Below, one piece after another: positions 40,300-50,361 of a stretch of DNA of 64,000 bases. Made by a program: the position numbers and the translations under genes. This DNA comes from Amoebidium appalachense (lineage: Eukaryota > Ichthyosporea), in NCBI GenBank assembly GCA_963693365.1, contig CAVNZM010000009.1, positions 4,154,001 to 4,218,000 of the forward strand, read 5' to 3'. Position 1 is the first letter of the stretch; every line of letters begins with the position of its first letter. The notes beneath the pieces are model-generated. The model did no database searches, had not been told where the DNA came from, and saw nothing but the letters and a program-made list of their open reading frames with translations.

Positions 40300-41127
40300 A
40301 TGAGTTCTGGATCGCTGGACCGCACGCTGCTGTATATGGGCATCATCGCAGCAGGCGTCTACTATTACAACAAGAGGGCATCGGCTTGGCAAGGCGGACC
40401 GTACCAGCCGGCCAACCGCGAGCCAGACCAGCCTCCCGCGGGTACCAACGACCCCGGCACGTGGTGGGGGTTGCAGCCCTGGGACAGCCCTTTTGACCGG
40501 GACGTTGCGCTCGCATACAGGGACAGCGCGAGGGCGTTTGACGACCAGAACGTTGCCATGGGCAACCAGGAGTACTTTGGGGACGAGGAAGACGAGTATG
40601 TGCTCGGGTACGACGAATACGCTACGGCCGACGATGGGGGCACGGTTGTAAACACGGGCAACGGGCCGGTCATGGTGCCGCAGGCGCCTCCGCCTACGCG
40701 GACGGTGCAACAGGCATCGGTGGTGCCCTCGGGTACACCGTCAGCGCTCATTGGTGCGCCTGCACGGCCGGCAGTGCACCCCAACCTTGTGGAGACTGTG
40801 CATCGGGCAGGGACGAATGTCAGCAACTCAACCATGGACGCGATTTCGGAGATCCGGGGCACGGGCCTATTTACGGGTAGCGAGATGCGTCCGCGCGAGC
40901 GCCTGAGCGTGGCCAAGCTGACGCCGCAGGAGGTGCTTGCGGCCACGACGCGCCCGCGCAACGTTGCGGCGCCGGCGGTGTACAAGAAGAACGGCAACCT
41001 GCAGCTACGTCCGGACCCTACTATCCACAGCGCGGGCCTGGACAACCTCCCGTCCATCAGCACACAGCGCGACCTCAAGCAGCGTGAGTCATTCTCGAAC
41101 GAGCTTGCATCGACGCTGCTTTTTTGA
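40300..41127 (+). CDS. Acidic protein with N-terminal membrane helix, 275 aa
   Basis: Starts MSSGSLDRTLLYMGIIAAGVY, so residues about 9-23 form one membrane segment followed by YYNKRA. The rest is mostly disordered: a Pro/Gln stretch, a WGLQPWDSPFDRD motif, an acidic DEEDEYVLGYDEYATADDGG patch, then a Pro/Ala-rich linker. A conserved-looking C-terminus has LTPQEVLAATTRPRNVA and an amphipathic end. It is likely a virion membrane or capsid-linking protein; no family recognised. It diverges from PCNA with only 89 nt between starts, so the two share a promoter region. AATAAA overlaps its stop. The frame is intact. Confidence 0.6.
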   Translation: MSSGSLDRTLLYMGIIAAGVYYYNKRASAWQGGPYQPANREPDQPPAGTNDPGTWWGLQPWDSPFDRDVALAYRDSARAFDDQNVAMGNQEYFGDEEDEYVLGYDEYATADDGGTVVNTGNGPVMVPQAPPPTRTVQQASVVPSGTPSALIGAPARPAVHPNLVETVHRAGTNVSNSTMDAISEIRGTGLFTGSEMRPRERLSVAKLTPQEVLAATTRPRNVAAPAVYKKNGNLQLRPDPTIHSAGLDNLPSISTQRDLKQRESFSNELASTLLF

Positions 41128-41132
41128 ATAAA
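41127..41132 (+). terminator. AATAAA overlapping the stop codon
   Basis: The TGA stop at 41125-41127 runs into AATAAA, giving an extremely short 3' UTR before the convergent helicase gene (ending at 41169). Confidence 0.55.
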
Positions 41133-41168
41133 CAGACGCTGTGCATTGAACCCACCCCCTTTCAGGAT

Positions 41169-42607
41169 CTACGCCCCCGTAATCTTTGCATGCTCAAACA
41201 CGTACGCGTGCACGTACTCCTCCGGATCCATCCCTTCCCCGCCGCCCACAGCTAACGTGCCCCGCTGCCGCTTGGCGCGGCCTCCCAGCACCTTGCCAAG
41301 CAAACCGCCCAGTTTCTTTACGCTGACTGCGGCCGGGTCCTTGCCGTTGCGGACCGCCCATGTGCGCATGCGCTCGGCCAGCCCGCTCGTGGTCACGTGA
41401 GCGCCGTCGGCAACGACGAGGTCCTCGCACCCATCGGCGCCGGTCGCGATGTCCCTCAGGAAGACCAAATTGTCGTCGAGTGTGGCGATGCGCAGCTCCC
41501 TCTTGAGGTCGGTCACGGGCGGCGGCGGCAGCACGGGCGGCACGTCGGGCACGGACACGAGCAGGTCGTGGATGGCCTGCAGCACCTCGGGGTCGCTGTG
41601 GTGTTGGTGAAACGTGGCAAAGTAGGCCGTGTCGCCGACACGCGCGTTGCTGACGGCCATGCACGCGTAGCGGCGGTCGCTGGGCTCGACAAGCACGGGG
41701 TTGCTCTCGTTGGTCAGCAGCACGTAGCGCTCGCACGCACGCACGGCCACGGCATCCTGACCTTTCTTCTCGAGGATGTTGGACGACTCGGTGATGAGCG
41801 ACTTCATGATGTTGTTGACCTCACGCGAGTTGCTGAACAGCACCTCGTCGACCACCACCAGCAGCTTGTTCTGCAGGTGCGCATTGAAGTGGTTCTGGAT
41901 GCGGTCGCGCCGGTTGACGTACACGGAGTGCTCGGCACCCATGGCGTCGATGAGCGCCTGGAAGAAGATGTTCTTGCCCGCCCCCTGCTTGGACACGAGC
42001 AGCAGCGCGCTGCCGGGCTTGGACGCCGGGTGCTGGAACAGGTGGCCCATCCATAGCATCAGGTAGTCAAAAAGCACGGGGTCGCCGCCGCACAGCACGT
42101 CGCGCGCGTGCGAGACGAAGGGCGCCACCAGCTCGTCGCGCCGGGCTACGGGCATGTTGCTCAGCGTGAACCGGAACCCGGTGAACAGGTTGAACGTGCG
42201 GTAGGGCCCGACGGACTTCTTGTTCACCCCCGTGCGCGGGTCCGGGCTGGCGGGATCGAACACCAGGCGGTCGTACATGAGGATGTACGGGCTGTTGAGG
42301 TAGTCGCGGCCGCGGTGGGGGGCGACGGGCTGCTGGTTGGGGCGGTCGGCCAGCAGCGGGAAGTGGAACTTGGCGAGCGTGTCCTGGATGTCGCGCTTGC
42401 CCAGGATGCGGTGCTCGTACTTCAGCCTGTCCTGGCACCACTGCTTGAGGATGTACGTCGAGCAGCCCTTGACGTGGGCGACATTGCTGCGCAGGTAGGC
42501 GACGGCGAGCTCCGGGGTCCACTCGTGGTCCAGGCAGGCATCGGGGATGAAGGGGTTCCGAAGTGCGGGCCGGCGGCGGTGTCTTCGAAGGCGAGGTAGT
42601 CGTCCAT
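41169..42607 (-). CDS. D5-like superfamily 3 helicase, one frameshift near the N-terminus
   Basis: Replicative hexameric helicase of the D5/DUF5906 group. The intact frame (about 42555-41169) contains: an NLFTGFRFTLSNMP strand, then a WMGHLFQHPASKPG stretch before the ATPase; Walker A LVSKQGAGKN (about 95-103 of the part starting at 42278); Walker B KLLVVVDEVLFSN; SF3 motif C RYVLLTNESNPV; and the Arg finger region SDRRYACM. The C-terminal 110 residues form a small winged-helix-like region. From ATG 42607 the first 19 codons are one base out of frame; the slip is in a G4 run at about 42553-42556. The whole protein would be about 480 aa, too short for the primase half that D5 proteins usually carry, and no primase motif is seen. 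A TATA box is at 42649. Confidence 0.8.
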
Positions 42608-42648
42608 GTTACCAGGGGGCGGAATGAAAGGACGGGAGCGGGGAGGGG

Positions 42649-42656
42649 CTTATATA
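42649..42656 (-). promoter_or_regulatory. TATA box (TATATAAG on the minus strand)
   Basis: It lies 42 nt before ATG 42607 of the helicase gene. A second TATAAAAG lies at 42705-42712 in the same orientation. Confidence 0.55.
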
Positions 42657-42749
42657 CCTGGGGCCCCTGGGATTGGGCACACTAAAAAATCTGTTGGACT
42701 GGCTTTTATACCTACTGGCGTGGTTGAGTTCCCAACTGTATTCGGGAGG

Positions 42750-42757
42750 TATAAAAA
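42750..42757 (+). promoter_or_regulatory. TATA box TATAAAAA
   Basis: It lies 54 nt before ATG 42811 of the MSV199-nuclease gene and rules out the longer in-frame start at 42673. Confidence 0.6.
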
Positions 42758-42810
42758 GCAACCCCTTATGGTCTGTCGTCTCACTTCTTCAAATTCGCCG
42801 TATCTGCAAG

Positions 42811-43503
42811 ATGGACCTTGCTTCTACCATGGAGACCCTGACACAGCAATTTCCGGTGTTGAAGAATGCAGCAGTGCGAACAGACCCCGCTACCAACAAA
42901 GTTAGCGTTCTGGACATCATGGCGTTGGTACTTGGGAATCGCAATGCAGCGCACCAGTCATGGCTACGTATGGTCAAGGAAAATGGCATACGAACTGGGC
43001 TAACCAATCAAGATCGTCTAATGGGTGTGGTCAACATGCGCTTACCTGGAATGAGCAAGCCAACACCATTTGCTACCCTCAACACAGTTCGCGAGATCGT
43101 GAAGGCTCTAATACCAGGCTGCAAACTGTCCATTGATAAAAAGCAGTACTGGATGCATGTGTTTGATTTGGCCGACCTCCCTATAGTACTGCTGCAGACA
43201 TCGGCCGAGAGCGAGACCATTAACATCATACGGCAGTGCACATCATGTTTCAAAAGCAAGCCCCAGTTCTATGTCAAGCCCTACCGAGTGGACCTTTTTT
43301 TTCCAGAACTCAACCTGGTGGTGGAGTGTGACGAGCACAATCATGATGACCGCGATCCGACCTATGAGGAAGAGCGCCAGAACCACATCACCAAGCAACT
43401 GGGATGTAGGTGGCTACGGTACAACCCATATGCAGACAACTTTATTGTGTACCGGGTCATCAGTGATATTCTGCAGTTGGCTATGCTTCTGCTTGTCAAC
43501 TGA
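42811..43503 (+). CDS. MSV199-domain protein with C-terminal restriction-endonuclease-like domain
   Basis: 231 aa. The N-terminal 100 residues match the paralogue 1 kb downstream (TLTQQFPVLKNAAVRTDPAT, SVLDIMALVLGNRNAAHQSW, MRLPGMSKPTPFATLNTVREIV), the MSV199 region found beside BRO and KilA-N proteins in insect and algal viruses. The C-terminal 100 residues differ: YRVDLFFPELNLVVECDEHNHDDRD, then YEEERQNHITKQLGCRWLRYNPY. That is the PD-(D/E)XK layout of DUF559/Vsr-like nucleases, with D, then ECDE, then a Gln/Asn helix. It is therefore a likely sequence-guided or damage-specific nuclease. The frame is intact, with its own TATA box. It diverges from the helicase gene. Confidence 0.7.
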   Translation: MDLASTMETLTQQFPVLKNAAVRTDPATNKVSVLDIMALVLGNRNAAHQSWLRMVKENGIRTGLTNQDRLMGVVNMRLPGMSKPTPFATLNTVREIVKALIPGCKLSIDKKQYWMHVFDLADLPIVLLQTSAESETINIIRQCTSCFKSKPQFYVKPYRVDLFFPELNLVVECDEHNHDDRDPTYEEERQNHITKQLGCRWLRYNPYADNFIVYRVISDILQLAMLLLVN

Positions 43504-43706
43504 CAGTATACCGGCATTCCATCAATCGCGGTGACTCAGTAAGGTCGATTTGATTGGTGGAAACGGTGGGGTTGGTGATGTATGACGTCATCGAGATGAA
43601 TTCGGCCAATCACATCAATCTTACTGCCAGTAGGATTGAGAATCGCAAAGCGGCTTGCTGCTCATGAAATTCGTCACGACTTGCCCGTTCGGCAATTTGG
43701 CGAAGG

Positions 43707-43714
43707 TATAAAAG
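43707..43714 (+). promoter_or_regulatory. TATA box TATAAAAG
   Basis: It lies 70 nt before ATG 43784 of the second MSV199 gene. Confidence 0.6.
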
Positions 43715-43783
43715 GAGTCGCGCGCGTCTGAATCATTCAGTCCACCCAAGGAGCCCTTCCAGCAACACGGATCCCGCATCAAC

Positions 43784-44608
43784 ATGGACAACCCTACCCC
43801 AGCCAGCATCAACATGGACAGCCTCGCCAAGCAGTTCCCCATGTTCAAGAACGCCGGTATGCGAGTCGACCAGGCTACCAACAAGGCCAGCGTTCTGGAC
43901 GCCATCGCGCTGGTGCTGGGGAATCGCAATGCCGCACACAAGGCTTGGCATGACATGAAAATGACCAGTCAGAGCGCTGCAATCGTCAAACCTACCGGCA
44001 GTAAGGTTGACTTGACTGGGCAGAACTTACTTGATGACGTCATCGACATTCGCCTGCCAGGCATGAGCAAGCCCACCCCGATGGCCCCCTTCAAGACCCT
44101 GCTCGAGATCATCTACCTGCTGCCCGGCAAGCGTGCGCACGAGGTGCGCCGCACCAGCGCGGCGTACATGTCGCGTCTGCTCGCCGGCGACCTGTCGCTC
44201 ATCGACGACATCGAGGCCCGCTACACCAACAGCACGCCCGAGGAGCGCGAGTTCTTCCGTAACGGCGTCGAGGAGACCACCGAGCGCGCGGCCAAGCGCA
44301 CGGCCCGCGAGGCGCAGCTGGAGGAGCTGGTGGCCGAGAAGACCAAGCTGCTGAAGGTTGCCATGGAGCTGATGGACGAGCAGCGGCTGACCATTGCGCT
44401 GCGCAACGGGGCCATCCGCCAGATGCGCGAGCAGATCAACTCGGACCCCCACACGCTCAACGAGCGCGTGCTGCCCGATGACGTAGGCAAGTGTGCACTG
44501 GACGTCGGATGCGAGGTGCTGCGCGCACGCCTGAGGAGGGTACTTAGGACTTTTGAGATTTGGGTGTTTTCTATGGAAATGCTCGGTTATCCCTTGTATA
44601 TTTTGTAA
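43784..44608 (+). CDS. MSV199-domain protein, C-terminus probably truncated at the viral border
   Basis: The N-terminal 100 residues are the paralogue of the 42.8-kb gene. Residues about 95-145 (LPGMSKPTPMAPFKTLLEII, YLLPGKRAHEVRRTSAAYMS, RLLAGDLSLIDDIEARY) are a textbook MSV199 DNA-binding core. A charged coiled coil follows (EETTERAAKRTAREAQLEEL). The last 25 residues (FEIWVFSMEMLGYPLYIL) come from AT-rich DNA unlike the gene. GC-rich viral sequence stops at about 44535, so the true C-terminus was lost and replaced by host-derived codons. This marks the right edge of the viral block. Confidence 0.65.
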   Translation: MDNPTPASINMDSLAKQFPMFKNAGMRVDQATNKASVLDAIALVLGNRNAAHKAWHDMKMTSQSAAIVKPTGSKVDLTGQNLLDDVIDIRLPGMSKPTPMAPFKTLLEIIYLLPGKRAHEVRRTSAAYMSRLLAGDLSLIDDIEARYTNSTPEEREFFRNGVEETTERAAKRTAREAQLEELVAEKTKLLKVAMELMDEQRLTIALRNGAIRQMREQINSDPHTLNERVLPDDVGKCALDVGCEVLRARLRRVLRTFEIWVFSMEMLGYPLYIL

Positions 44609-45525
44609 AAATGTATATTGTATCTCTATTAGGCACACTAGGACCCAAACTAGGATGTGCATGGAATGCGACCCAAACATCTTTGGAAGCATCCAATTAT
44701 ATATTTATCAACGTTTTAACTGTTGGGTGTCCGTTTGCAAACAGCGATATAAGTTCCTTCGACCACATAGCAAGCCACGATAGCGCATTATCTTTCAGGT
44801 GAAGTATCACAGTTCTTGAGGGGTAGCAAACAAGCGACATGCTGGTTAATGAACGGAGCTGGGTACGGTAGTTCCACAACAGCAATTTGGAGTTTTGCAA
44901 TTGTATGGGCATTGTTTAATGCACATTGTGAATAAAACATGAGATAAGTCTTACACAATACATCCTTAAACAGGGTGCTTTACAAATTCCAGCTAACTGA
45001 CCGACATGATGTTCACGACTATTACAGGCAAAGAAGCCCAATGTAACATAATAGAGCTGAAGAACGCTCTCAATCAGGCAGGCCATCCTGTGACTTTGGA
45101 AAGAGTTCAAAGGAGAAGTGGTATGACTCCTGACCGACATGATGTTCACGACTATTACAGGCAAAGAAGCCCAATGTAACATAATAGAGCTGAAGAACGC
45201 TCTCAATCAGGCAGGCCATCCTGTGACTTTGGAAAGAGTTCAAAGGAGAAGTGGTATGAGCATCAGTCTACACGTGAAACATCACATACAATATACAAAG
45301 TAAAGGGTTATACAATACAACCTATCTAACTTACTATCACATCAATCACAACTTACCATCACATTCCAACGCTAACCCATGAAGACAAACAAGGAAAGAT
45401 TGCCTCCTCCACTTCGCTACCCATTCATTAATTCAAACAGTATGGTTCAAAAAAGTATATAGTGTGGTAGAGCATGCCTAAGGATCGGATTGAGGTTAAA
45501 GCTTTAAGATGTTGTGGTCACCGTG
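44609..45525. other. AT-rich right border region
   Basis: No gene supported. Ordinary AT-rich host DNA surrounding a tandem duplication at 44997-45259. A 41-codon frame inside the repeat (MFTTITGKEAQCNIIELKNA, then LNQAGHPVTLERVQRRSGM) looks orderly but has no identified family. Confidence 0.5.
44997..45259. repeat. 133-bp tandem duplication, two near-identical copies
   Basis: CTGACCGACATGATGTTCAC through GAAGTGGTATGA occurs at 44997-45126 and again at 45130-45259, apparently without differences. The duplication is recent, only about 0.4 kb outside the viral border. Confidence 0.9.
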
Positions 45526-46257
45526 TCAGTCGGCGAGTCCGGAACCAGCTGGAACGGCTGACCGGGGGGTCCCAGAAGGAGGGGGTGACAGAAGGGAACC
45601 AGTTGGAGAAGGTGACCGGGGTGCCAGTGGTTCGGCAGTGACGGACGCACTGTTAGCCGCTGCCAACTCCTTCTCCAGTTCATCTTCCATCTCATCCTGC
45701 TCGGTAGTCGGCAACGGATTGACGTACACCATTGACCGTTTCCCTCCGATTCCTTTAGACCTCTTGCTTTGAGCGTCTCCACCATCGGATTCATCACTAT
45801 CGCGCTTGCGGCCTTCCCAGAAGTCGATGATTCTTGCTTTGCTGGGACCCGACACAACTGGGCTGCTGTTCATGTTGCCCCAGGTGCCGTCGGTATTCAT
45901 ACTTCCGCATCCAAACAGCCAGCCGTCTGTCTCCGAATTTGCTGTCTTGAGAAGTTTCTCCTTCACGATTTCAGCTTCCATACTTGGCTCGGCCATACCA
46001 AGCTCCGTGGAATACAGGGGTAGCAGTTCTCGCCTTTTCTCGATGACCGCATGGTAGACCTGGCTGTGGATTTCGGCCACTGCCAACCGCTTTGTAATAG
46101 CTTCACACAATCGCTCCACGATCTCGAAGCCAACTACATGACGCCGTTCCATCGCGGCAGCCTCCATTACCGAACCCGTTCCAGCGCAAAGCGACAACAC
46201 CGCTCTATTCGGCGGGCAGTGCCTACGTATGAGGGCGCGCTCGACGTTCACAGGTTT
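45526..46257 (-). pseudogene. C-terminal part of a DNA N6/N4-methyltransferase
   Basis: The first 60 residues read like the end of a beta-class DNA methyltransferase: a KPVNVERALIRRHCPP helix, then AVLSLCAGTGSVMEAAAMER (SAM-binding motif I, FxGxG-like as LCAGTG), HVVGFEIVERLCEAITKRL. In this class the catalytic DPPY motif lies before motif I, and I cannot find it upstream. After residue 65 the protein is Ser/Pro/acidic-rich with a KRSKG patch. The piece may be the last exon of a larger gene (acceptor CTCAG at 46258-46262) or a truncated copy. Codon use is host-like. Confidence 0.5.
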
Positions 46258-46289
46258 CTGAGGGAGATAAATCTATAAGTGACAAGAGC

Positions 46290-46512
46290 GAGACACATAC
46301 GTCCTAGTTGTCACTTGGGTGAGTCATCCTAGTGGCGATTAGTAGGACTTGATATAACAGAGGACCGGGATCCTAGTTGCCACTAGGATGATCAGGTCCA
46401 AGTTGTCTCTAGGGTTGGCAACTAGGATACTCGAATCCTAGTTGCGGCTAGGACTGAACCGTCCTAGTTGTCACTAGGATGACGTCATCCTAGATAGTAC
46501 TAGGATGATATC
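46290..46512. repeat. Palindromic CCTAGTTG..CACTAGGAT repeats
   Basis: At least seven degenerate copies of TCCTAGTTGNCACTAGGATGA occur, several of them self-complementary (for example CCTAGTTGTCACTAGGATGACG and CATCCTAGATAGTACTAGGATG). They lie just upstream of the methyltransferase piece. Confidence 0.75.
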
Positions 46513-46675
46513 ATTATTTCGGATGAGTCTGTATATTTGCATCTGCATCCGTCTTTGTGTGGTATTGGTGGCTTGTGTGTTCGTGTGTGTGCGTCTGTTT
46601 TTTTGTGGGGGGGGGGAGCGAGGGGGTACTCATGATTTCAGCAAAATCGAAAACAAGTTTAGACTAACCATAGTG

Positions 46676-46812
<137 letters not shown>

Positions 46813-47271
46813 GTTGTGTGTTCGAGGGGTTGAGGGAGGTAGGGGATATTCCAGCAAATCGAAAGCAAGAGTAGGCTAGTAACGTTGAATGGGTGGATGG
46901 ATGGAAGGGGCCGGTGTTAGATTTGGGGGCGAAGGCCTGAAGGTCTGAAGGATAAGGGAGAGGGGAGGGGGGGGGGGAAGGCCTGAAGGCCTGAAGGCAT
47001 AAGGGAGAGGGGGAGGGTGAAGACGAGGAAGGTGGTTTGGGAGGAGTGCATGTGCCCGTTTTAGTGGCCCTGTGTGTGGGCGTTTGGGTAGGCGGAGGAA
47101 GCTGGGGGGCTGGGGGGAGCCGAAGGAGGGGGAGGAGGGTGATTGGGATGTGCCAGTTACATTAGTCCTGTGTGTACTAGGCGTGTGGGTGGGGGGTGGG
47201 GGGTGGGGGGTGGGGTGGGGGTAATGAAAGGCTGAGAGGAAGAAACCACACCTGTTGGGGGCAGAGAATAC
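46813..47271. other. G-rich non-coding stretch
   Basis: G-rich repeats such as GGCCTGAAGGCCTGAAGG (46930-47000) and GTGGGGGGTGG (47185-47220). No gene seen. It may be the last intron or 3' region of the downstream minus-strand gene. Confidence 0.5.
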
Positions 47272-47876
47272 CCTGATTAGCACCCTTCAGGTAGTCAAAA
47301 CGCATCCTCCTCAAGCTATCGTTGTCCGGGTACCTTGGCTGTAGCAGAAGCCACGATTTATCCTCCTCTGCATCGGCGTAGTAGAACCCAGGGGGACGTG
47401 TGAACTTCTTGGCTTCAGTGATGTAACTGACAATGTAGATGTAGCCTGGTGCCGCAGGCTTTGTTAGGTGGGTGGTGGTGCTGCCCTTGGTCGGAGCATC
47501 ATAGATGAAGGTGTCGTAGAGGTATTGCTGATCCATCAGCACCTTGCAGAGGGGCATTGTGGCCTGGTGGCCCGGGAACGAGGCAACAAGAACCCAGTCG
47601 CTGCAGTTGAACTGCTCGTTCAGTTGTGTTACTCTGTTGGAGTGGAATTGTGTGAGAGTACGAACTGGTGCAAAATGCTTACAGAGGCCGTGGCTGTGAG
47701 CGTGCGTGTGTTGGAAAGCCAGGGGTGAAGAGGGTGGAAAGGGTGGAAAGGGTGGAGAGGGTGGAGGGGAGGGGGGGGGGGGGGGGGGGGGGGGGGTACA
47801 GGTCAGGAGATGGAGGTTACATGCCCCGCTTACTGCCAGTGGTTTAGGGTTCAATGACATACAGATACCAGGAAAA

Positions 47877-47923
<47 letters not shown>

Positions 47924-48603
47924 CAATGATTGTGGGATGTGGGACCCACCACACCTGTGCACACGTACAGCTCATCATCGCCATTCCAACAGCATGCACA
48001 CCCACCACGTTCAAACATGCCTGTAGCACCATCACCCACTCTCCTTGTACACCACCATCGCAAACCACTACCCAATTTTCACTGCATGAACCCCCCATTC
48101 CGGATCCGCCGGCACCCATGCAAGATGGACCCAGCACACCGATGCACACACACACACGTGTGTGTGCGCGTGTGTGTGTTTGTGTGCGTGTGTGTGGTTA
48201 GATATGGGTGCATGAGCACGTGTACGTGTACGTGTGTGTTTGTGTGCGTGTGTGTGTGTGTCTGTGTTGTATTGTGTGTGTGTGACAGAGAGAGAGCATC
48301 CGTGTGTTTGCATGTGTGTGTGTTGTGGTGTGTTTGTGCTTGTGCTTGTGTTTGTGCTTGTGTTTGTGCTTGTGTTTGTGCGTGTGTGTGTGTGTGTGTG
48401 TGAGGGTGATAAGGAAAGGGAGGGGTGGGGAGGGAGAGGATGGCCAACTCTTTTCTATGTGCCAAACAGGGCCAGTGGTAGCAAGTGGTGAGGTGGGACA
48501 AGAAGAAGGAGGGAGGGGGGAGGGGGGGGGGGGGGGGGGAGGGGGGTCAGAATGTGCCATAGAGTACGAAGAACATACTCACGACTTGTGTTTGTGTTTG
48601 TGC

Positions 48604-48670
<67 letters not shown>

Positions 48671-50048
48671 CGCGCGCGCGCCCGTGCCCGTGCCCGTGCC
48701 CGTGCCCGTGCCCGTGCCCGTGCCCGTGCGTGCGTGTGTGCGTGCGTGCGTGTACACTGGGTGACACTTGAATGCATGGGCACGCTTGTGTTTGTGTTTG
48801 TGTTTGTGTGCTACATGTGCCGGCCACTACACATCTCTGTGTGTGTGTGCTCGTGTCGTTGAGTTCACACGACGTCGTACATGACATTGTAAGCATGGTG
48901 CATTGTGCATGTGTGCTTGTGTGCCACTGCCAGTGGATTTGTGTGTGTGTGTGTGTGCATGTGAGTCCGTGTGAATCCGTGTGAGCGTGTGTGTGGGTTG
49001 AGGGCGGCTAGTAGGATGCCAGGAGGAGAGTCCGCAGGGGCGCCGGGGGGAGGGGGGGGGAGGGGGGGGGGGGGGGGAGGAGAGAGGGGGGGGGGGGGGG
49101 GGGGGGCAGGGCAACAATTGAATCTGGTATAAAACTTGTAGCCTACCTTTTTAAAAGAGATTTCCAGTTTGCCTCTGTGAAGGGCACCTCATTGGCCTCA
49201 AACTGGCGTGAGGTGACCTCAAACTCAGTACTGGCAGGAGGGTCGATGCGCACGTAGGGAAAGCCCCCCTGCAAAGGTGCTGTAAGCCAAACCACTCCAG
49301 ATCTTAATCTTCTTGCCTACAATTTACCACAATAACAATAATAAAGCAACACCACGGCAGAATCAGCATCAGAAACAGTCATCTTTGAGGGTGATTGCAT
49401 CGGCTAAAAAGATTAGGGAACGGGATATTGAGACCAACTTGAAGAAAAACGCGAACCACATACCCTAGGCTCGGCGAGCCTCTTGATCTGCTGCTGACCC
49501 TCTGCAGACAGCTCAACCCCTGCCAGCTTTTTGAGGTTGTCTCGGATGTAGGCGGAGGTGATGGTGTTCTCTGCAGTGACGTCACCTTGCAGAACAGCGT
49601 ACAGGGTAGAGGCAGGCTGCCGCTGTGTTTGCGGGTCCTCGAGTGCAGCAACGAATCTGTTGATGCCGCAAAACGCCGCTGCCCCCTGCCTGGCCCAAGC
49701 TTTGATCGAATTGATCAGGGAATTCACGGCGTGCAAGCCGGATGGGTCCTTCTTCTTGAGAAAGGGGATGGCCATGTTTGCCAACTCTGCATCTGATGGG
49801 AGGGCCGGTCCGATGTACTTCCTGACCTGTAATTTGAAAGAGGGAAATGGCAGGTGTGAGGGGGGGATTGTGAAGGGTGGCGGGAGGGGTGGCGGGGGGT
49901 GGCGGGGGGGGGGGGGGGGGGTTTACATTATGTGTGGATCCTAGTATTTGGTTGCACACCGTTGAAAAGGAATAACTAATCAGCAAAACTTAGCCATTAA
50001 CTGCTGCTGTAGGAAGAAAAAAGACGGAGGTGTGGGAAAGGGGAACGT

Positions 50049-50087
<39 letters not shown>

Positions 50088-50330
50088 GGGCTGTATTATT
50101 AGCCCATATCTGAAGAATTGTTCGACTTGTAATCAGTTTTGACCGGCAAACGTAACTTAAATGTTCTGATGCCGAACCAACTCCAAACATCTTAACATGC
50201 AGCACGCAAGGGTGCATATGCTGTTGAAAAGCGGTGGAGAGGGGAAGCTGAGTGGGGGAAAGGGGTGGGGGGAGGGGGTGGGGAGGGGGGAGGGCAAGGT
50301 GCTTGTGTACACTGAGAGGGATTAAGGGGC

Positions 50331-50361
<31 letters not shown>

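Noticed and set aside
41397-42056. 219-aa plus-strand ORF opposite the helicase
   Set aside because: Antisense shadow of the D5-like helicase; no domain and no promoter.
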